25,666 bases of DNA from an uncultured Campylobacter sp. Lineage in GTDB: Bacteria > Campylobacterota > Campylobacteria > Campylobacterales > Campylobacteraceae. The stretch is from assembly GCF_937921625.1 (NCBI RefSeq), contig NZ_CAKZTI010000014.1, positions 1 through 25,666 on the forward strand. Direction: 5' to 3'. The number at the start of each line of letters is the position of its first letter. Within the stretch, counting starts at the first letter, position 1. The notes under the pieces are model-generated. The model saw only the letters and a list, made by a program, of their open reading frames with translations, was not told the DNA's origin and ran no database searches. This document shows positions 22,086 through 25,666 of this stretch, piece by piece. A program made the translations under genes and the position numbers.

Positions 22086-23780
22086 ATGAAAGAAATTAGC
22101 GGATCGCAGATGATCGTGGAGGCGTTGCGGCAGGAGGGGGTCGAGGTGGTTTTCGGCTATCCCGGCGGCGCGGCGCTTAATATATACGATGAAATTTACA
22201 AACAAAAATACTTCAGACACATTTTGGTGCGCCACGAACAGGCCGCGGCGATGGCTGCAGACGGTTATGCGCGCGCTAGCGGCAAGGTAGGCGTGGCCGT
22301 CGTCACAAGCGGTCCTGGATTTACGAATGCGCTTACGGGGCTTGCTACGGCGTATAGCGATAGCATCCCGATCGTGCTTATCAGCGGTCAGGTGGCGACC
22401 TCGCTCATCGGCACCGACGCCTTTCAAGAGATCGATGCGATCGGAATTTCACGCCCTTGCGTCAAACACAACTATCTAGTTAAGACGATTGAAGAGCTGC
22501 CTAGAATTTTAAAAGAGGCCTTTTATATCGCTCGCAGCGGTAGGCCCGGGCCCGTGCATGTCGATGTGCCGAAGGACGTGACGGCGAAGCTGGGCGTTTT
22601 TGAATATCCTAGCGAAATCAAGATGCAGACTTACAAGCCGAACTATAAGGGCAACGCTAAGCAGATCAAAAAAGCCGTCGAGTTAATCGCAAGCTGCAAA
22701 AAGCCTATCCTCTACATCGGAGGCGGCGTTATTAGCGCGGGTGCAAGCGAGCTGGTGCGCGAACTTAGCGAGTTTGCGCAGATCCCGGTCGTTGAAACCC
22801 TTATGGCGCTGGGAGCTATGCGAAGCGACGATAAAAACCGCCTCGGCATGGTCGGTATGCACGGCAGCTATGCCGCAAATATGGCGCTTAGCGAGTCGGA
22901 TTTGATAATCTGCCTGGGCGCGAGATTTGATGATCGCGTCACCGGCAAGCTTAGCGAATTCGGCAAAAACGCAAAGATCATCCACGTCGATATCGATCCT
23001 AGCTCAATCTCAAAGATCATAAACGCGGATTATCCGATCGTGGGCGATGTGAAATCGGTGCTAGAGGAGATGCTACCTCGCATTAAAAACGAGGTTAGCC
23101 CTGCAAATTTCGAGCAGTGGCGCGAGCTTATCCGCAAATACGATGAAATTCATCCGCTTAAATTTAACGACAGCGATGAAATTTTAAAGCCGCAGTGGGT
23201 TATCCAAAGTACCGCAAAAATCGCTGGCGAGGATGCTATCATCGCTACGGACGTGGGGCAGCATCAGATGTGGGTCGCGCAGTTTTATCCGTTTTGCAAG
23301 CCGCGCACTCTGTTAAGTAGCGGCGGGCAGGGCACGATGGGATATGGCCTGCCCGCGGCATTGGGCGCGAAGGCTTATGCGGGAGATAGACCGGTTATAA
23401 ATTTCAGCGGCGACGGCTCGATTTTGATGAATATCCAAGAGCTGATGACTGCGAGCGCGAGCGGCCTAAACGTCGTAAATATCGTATTAAACAACAATTT
23501 CTTAGGCATGGTGCGGCAGTGGCAGAGTCTATTTTACGGGCAGCGTTTCTCATCGACCGATCTTAGCTCGCAGCCCGATTTTGTGAAAATTGCGGGGGGC
23601 TTCGGCGGCGTGGGCTTTAGCGTTAGCACTAAAGCGGAATTTGAAGATGCGCTGAAGCAGGCTCTTGCTAGCAAAAAGGTAAGCGTCATCGAAGCTAAGA
23701 TCGACCGCTTCGAAAATGTCTGGCCGATGGTACCCGCAGGCGGCGCGCTTTATAATATGATTTTTGAGCAGGAGTCTTAG
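22086..23780 (+). CDS. ilvI: Acetolactate synthase, large (catalytic) subunit
   Basis: ThDP-dependent enzyme of 564 residues that makes acetolactate from two pyruvates, or acetohydroxybutyrate from pyruvate and 2-oxobutyrate: the first common step to valine, leucine and isoleucine. The catalytic glutamate is E51 in RHEQAAAMAADGYARASG. The FAD/central domain contains PILYIGGGV and GMHGSYAAN. The ThDP-binding motif GDGS starts at about residue 442 and ends in the NNN near 470. Length and order are typical. The ribosome site is weak (AGGATGGGCGT). The regulatory subunit ilvH follows after one base, then lpxD, the same order as in C. jejuni. IlvB and IlvI are paralogues; I use ilvI because of the ilvH partner. 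Confidence 0.95.
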   Translation: MKEISGSQMIVEALRQEGVEVVFGYPGGAALNIYDEIYKQKYFRHILVRHEQAAAMAADGYARASGKVGVAVVTSGPGFTNALTGLATAYSDSIPIVLISGQVATSLIGTDAFQEIDAIGISRPCVKHNYLVKTIEELPRILKEAFYIARSGRPGPVHVDVPKDVTAKLGVFEYPSEIKMQTYKPNYKGNAKQIKKAVELIASCKKPILYIGGGVISAGASELVRELSEFAQIPVVETLMALGAMRSDDKNRLGMVGMHGSYAANMALSESDLIICLGARFDDRVTGKLSEFGKNAKIIHVDIDPSSISKIINADYPIVGDVKSVLEEMLPRIKNEVSPANFEQWRELIRKYDEIHPLKFNDSDEILKPQWVIQSTAKIAGEDAIIATDVGQHQMWVAQFYPFCKPRTLLSSGGQGTMGYGLPAALGAKAYAGDRPVINFSGDGSILMNIQELMTASASGLNVVNIVLNNNFLGMVRQWQSLFYGQRFSSTDLSSQPDFVKIAGGFGGVGFSVSTKAEFEDALKQALASKKVSVIEAKIDRFENVWPMVPAGGALYNMIFEQES

Positions 23781-23781
23781 G

Positions 23782-24252
23782 ATGAATAGCATAAGAAGAG
23801 TAATATCGGTCGTCGTTACCGACGAGCACGGCGTTTTGTCGCGGATCTCGGGGCTTTTTGCGGGGCGCGGCTATAATATCGACAGCCTCACCGTTGCGCC
23901 GATCCCAAATACCGGCCTATCGCGCCTTAGCATCGTCACTTCGGGCGATGAGCGCGTCATAGAGCAGATCACTAAGCAACTTCATAAGCTGATCCCCGTC
24001 TACAAGGTCATCGATGATGCAAAATTTGTCGAAAAGGAGATGGTTCTGGTAAAGATCGCGCTGGGTGAAAATTTAGCGGGGCTCGATGCAGTTTTAAAAG
24101 CCTACAACGGTAGCATCGCAAACAGCGACGACAGCAAGATTGTCATCATGGCGTGCGACGACGCAGACCGCATCGACGGATTTTTAAAGACGATAAAAAA
24201 ATATAATCCGATCGACGTCGTCCGCGGCGGCAGTGTCGCGCTGGATATGTAA
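23782..24252 (+). CDS. ilvH: Acetolactate synthase, small (regulatory) subunit
   Basis: 156 residues from the chosen ATG (23782), one base after the ilvI stop, with AGGAG at 23769-23773 inside the ilvI end; a TTG six codons upstream is open but unlikely. The N-terminal ACT domain begins RRVISVVVTDEHGVLSRISGLFAGRGYNIDSLTVAP, the valine-binding region of IlvH, and is followed by the C-terminal domain (about 80-156) ending in the DVVRGGSVALD motif. It binds and activates the large subunit and confers valine feedback inhibition. Translation is probably coupled to ilvI. Confidence 0.95.
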   Translation: MNSIRRVISVVVTDEHGVLSRISGLFAGRGYNIDSLTVAPIPNTGLSRLSIVTSGDERVIEQITKQLHKLIPVYKVIDDAKFVEKEMVLVKIALGENLAGLDAVLKAYNGSIANSDDSKIVIMACDDADRIDGFLKTIKKYNPIDVVRGGSVALDM

Positions 24253-24284
24253 GCGGCGATAAAATTTAATCAAAAGGAGCGCAA

Positions 24285-25235
24285 ATGAAATTATCCAAAA
24301 TTGCCGAAATTTTAAATATAGAGCTTAGCGGGGCGGACGCGGAGATTACTGCGATAAATTCGCTTCAAAACGCAAGGCAAAGCGAGCTGAGCTACTGCGA
24401 TAGCGACAAAAACGAGAAATTTTTATCCGCCACCAAGGCAGCCGCCGTATTGGTAAAGTGCGGCACTGCGGTTCCAAACGGCGTGCGAGCGCTAGAGTGC
24501 GAAAATCCGCATCTAGCCTTTGCGATCTTAAGCGCGCATTTTGCTAAGCCCCTCATTCGTAGCGGCGCGCCCGCAAAGATCGCCGCTAGCGCGCAGATCG
24601 GGCAGGGCGTGCATATCGGCGTAAATTCCACGATCGGCGAGGATTGCATCATTTTAAGCGGCGCGTATATCGGCGATGACGTGCATATCGGAAGCGGCTG
24701 CGTGATCCACGCAAACGCCGTCATCTACAACGACGCGATCATCGGCGAGCGCTGCATAATCCACGCAAACGCCGTTATCGGAAGCGACGGTTTCGGCTAC
24801 GCGCATACTAAAACGGGCGAGCACGTTAAAATTTATCATAACGGCAACGTCGTACTGCAAGACGAGGTCGAGATCGGCGCGTGCACGACGATCGATCGCG
24901 CGGTATTCGGCTCGACGATCGTTAAGCGCGGCAGCAAGATCGACAATCTCGTTCAGATCGGGCACAACTGCGAGCTTGGGCAAAACTGCCTCATCGTCTC
25001 TCAGGTAGGACTTGCGGGCTCGACGACGCTTGGGCGTAACGTCGTGATGGGCGGACAGAGCGGCAGCGGCGGGCACGTAAGCGTGGGCGATTTCGCTCAG
25101 ATCGCGGCGCGCGGCGGCATAAGTAAGGATCTGGCGGGCGGCAAAAACTACGCAGGACAGCCTATAATGGAGCTTAGCGAGTGGTTCAAGCTGCAGGCTA
25201 AGATCGTTAGATTTTTTAAAGATAAAAAGCACTAG
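24285..25235 (+). CDS. lpxD: UDP-3-O-acylglucosamine N-acyltransferase
   Basis: Cytoplasmic enzyme of 316 residues that adds the second 3-hydroxyacyl chain in lipid A synthesis. The N-terminal uridine-binding domain (about 1-95) has INSLQNARQSELSYCDSDK. A left-handed beta-helix of hexapeptide repeats (about 100-280) contains IGEDCIILSGAYIGDDVHIG, GSDGFGYAHTKTG and IDNLVQIGHNC. The histidine in IGHNC (H227) is the expected catalytic base. A C-terminal helix (LSEWFKLQAKIVRFFKD) ends the protein. The ATG has AAAGGAG upstream and lies 32 bases after ilvH, so it probably belongs to the ilvIH transcript. The tandem IIHANAV / VIHANAV repeats are part of the beta-helix. Confidence 0.95.
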   Translation: MKLSKIAEILNIELSGADAEITAINSLQNARQSELSYCDSDKNEKFLSATKAAAVLVKCGTAVPNGVRALECENPHLAFAILSAHFAKPLIRSGAPAKIAASAQIGQGVHIGVNSTIGEDCIILSGAYIGDDVHIGSGCVIHANAVIYNDAIIGERCIIHANAVIGSDGFGYAHTKTGEHVKIYHNGNVVLQDEVEIGACTTIDRAVFGSTIVKRGSKIDNLVQIGHNCELGQNCLIVSQVGLAGSTTLGRNVVMGGQSGSGGHVSVGDFAQIAARGGISKDLAGGKNYAGQPIMELSEWFKLQAKIVRFFKDKKH

Positions 25236-25621
25236 CCGTTTTGCCTTGGCTGACTTGCTTTAGTCGGTTCGGTTGATCGGCTTGATTTGATAGTTTTGAT
25301 CGTTCGCTCTGATCGACTCCTCTAGCTAGCTTAATCTAGCAGGCTCGCGTCGTTTCAGTGAAGTTTGAAATCGCTAGGCAGTTGGCGATTGTGGAGTGGT
25401 TTGCCTTGCCGTTTGTGCTTTGGTGTATTTTGTAATCGCTGCGGCGGTAAATTTTTGCCCTTTTATCGGCGAAATTCTGCCCGCGCCGTTTTTTGTCGTG
25501 CGCTTGCTTTGTGGGCGCGGTAGAATTTGATCTGCTAGTTTGGGTCGCGTTTGCTCGCAGTCATGGCACTCGAGCTTTACGAGCGCTTTAAATCAGCGCA
25601 AATTTAATTAAAGGAAAAACA
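25236..25621. other. 386-bp gap with strong A depletion on the plus strand
   Basis: No gene is seen on either strand. Over 25381-25560 the plus strand has only about 10% A against about 40% T, unlike other gaps of the window, which are balanced AT palindromes. Loose repeats of TTGATCG/CTGATCG occur at 25275-25318. A small stem GCGCT/AGCGC (25583-25587, 25595-25599) precedes the next ribosome site. No clear lpxD terminator. Confidence 0.4.
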
Positions 25622-25666
25622 ATGATAGAGATGTTTTTATGCTCCTATTTTGCGGGCGCGGCGACG
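25622..25666 (+). CDS. N-terminus of a protein cut by the window edge, possibly a peptidase E (S51)-like protein
   Basis: ATG 25622 has AAGGA six bases upstream and opens a frame running to the end: MIEMFLCSYFAGAAT. This start resembles the first beta strand of S51-family proteins (dipeptidase E and relatives, which often begin M-x-x-L-F-L-x-S-x-F-A), but 15 residues cannot settle it. Confidence 0.5.
   Translation, partial: MIEMFLCSYFAGAAT

Noticed and set aside
1..25666. tRNA, rRNA, CRISPR array, insertion sequence or prophage
   Set aside because: No cloverleaf with a GGTTCRA-type arm, no evenly spaced repeats, and no transposase, integrase or phage protein was recognised on either strand.

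Overview
The window looks like the chromosome of a Campylobacter species with relatively high GC. My best guess is an oral species of the C. gracilis / rectus / showae / concisus group. The evidence is the aspA-dcuA pair, a PEB4-type PPIase, the ilvI-ilvH-lpxD order, pta-ackA, sigma70 promoters that mostly show only a TATAAT -10 box, and AAGGA ribosome binding sites. Coding DNA is GC-rich, while the gaps are AT-rich and packed with AAATTT/GAATTY hexamers. I see no rRNA, tRNA, CRISPR array, insertion sequence or prophage.

Layout. Positions 1-2800 are gene-poor and look decayed: the tail of an unidentified gene, an SMI1/KNR4-like gene broken by a one-base frameshift, and several orphan reading-frame scraps with hairpins. 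Positions 2799-9517 lie on the minus strand: a flavodoxin-fold quinone reductase, dcuA, aspA, a DedA membrane protein, the PEB4-type PPIase and the methionine-binding protein metQ. Positions 9751-14632 lie on the plus strand: valS, an unlisted 48-residue membrane protein, diaminopimelate dehydrogenase, and metN without metI. Positions 15068-17137 are a tightly coupled unit of a small secreted Met/His/Lys-rich protein, an OmpR-family response regulator and a sensor kinase. Positions 17341-20791 (minus) are pta-ackA followed by an unknown membrane protein. Positions 20905-25235 (plus) are a ComEA-like HhH protein with a long polyproline tail, then ilvI, ilvH and lpxD. The window ends 15 codons into another gene.

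How the parts fit. Aspartate ammonia-lyase and DcuA supply fumarate and exchange C4-dicarboxylates for microaerobic or anaerobic respiration. Pta-AckA handles acetyl-CoA/acetate overflow. Ddh gives a one-step route to meso-diaminopimelate. MetQ and MetN are two of the three parts of a methionine importer, here in separate transcription units.

Most notable points. (i) The promoter of the secreted protein/two-component unit carries TTCAC-N6-TTCAC over its -35 region. This is the box I recall for the C. jejuni DccRS regulon, so the unit looks like a self-controlled DccRS-type system with its own built-in small secreted protein. (ii) Non-coding DNA is studded with RAATTY, the sequence methylated by C. 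jejuni CtsM and used for DNA recognition in natural transformation. The window also holds a ComEA-like protein.
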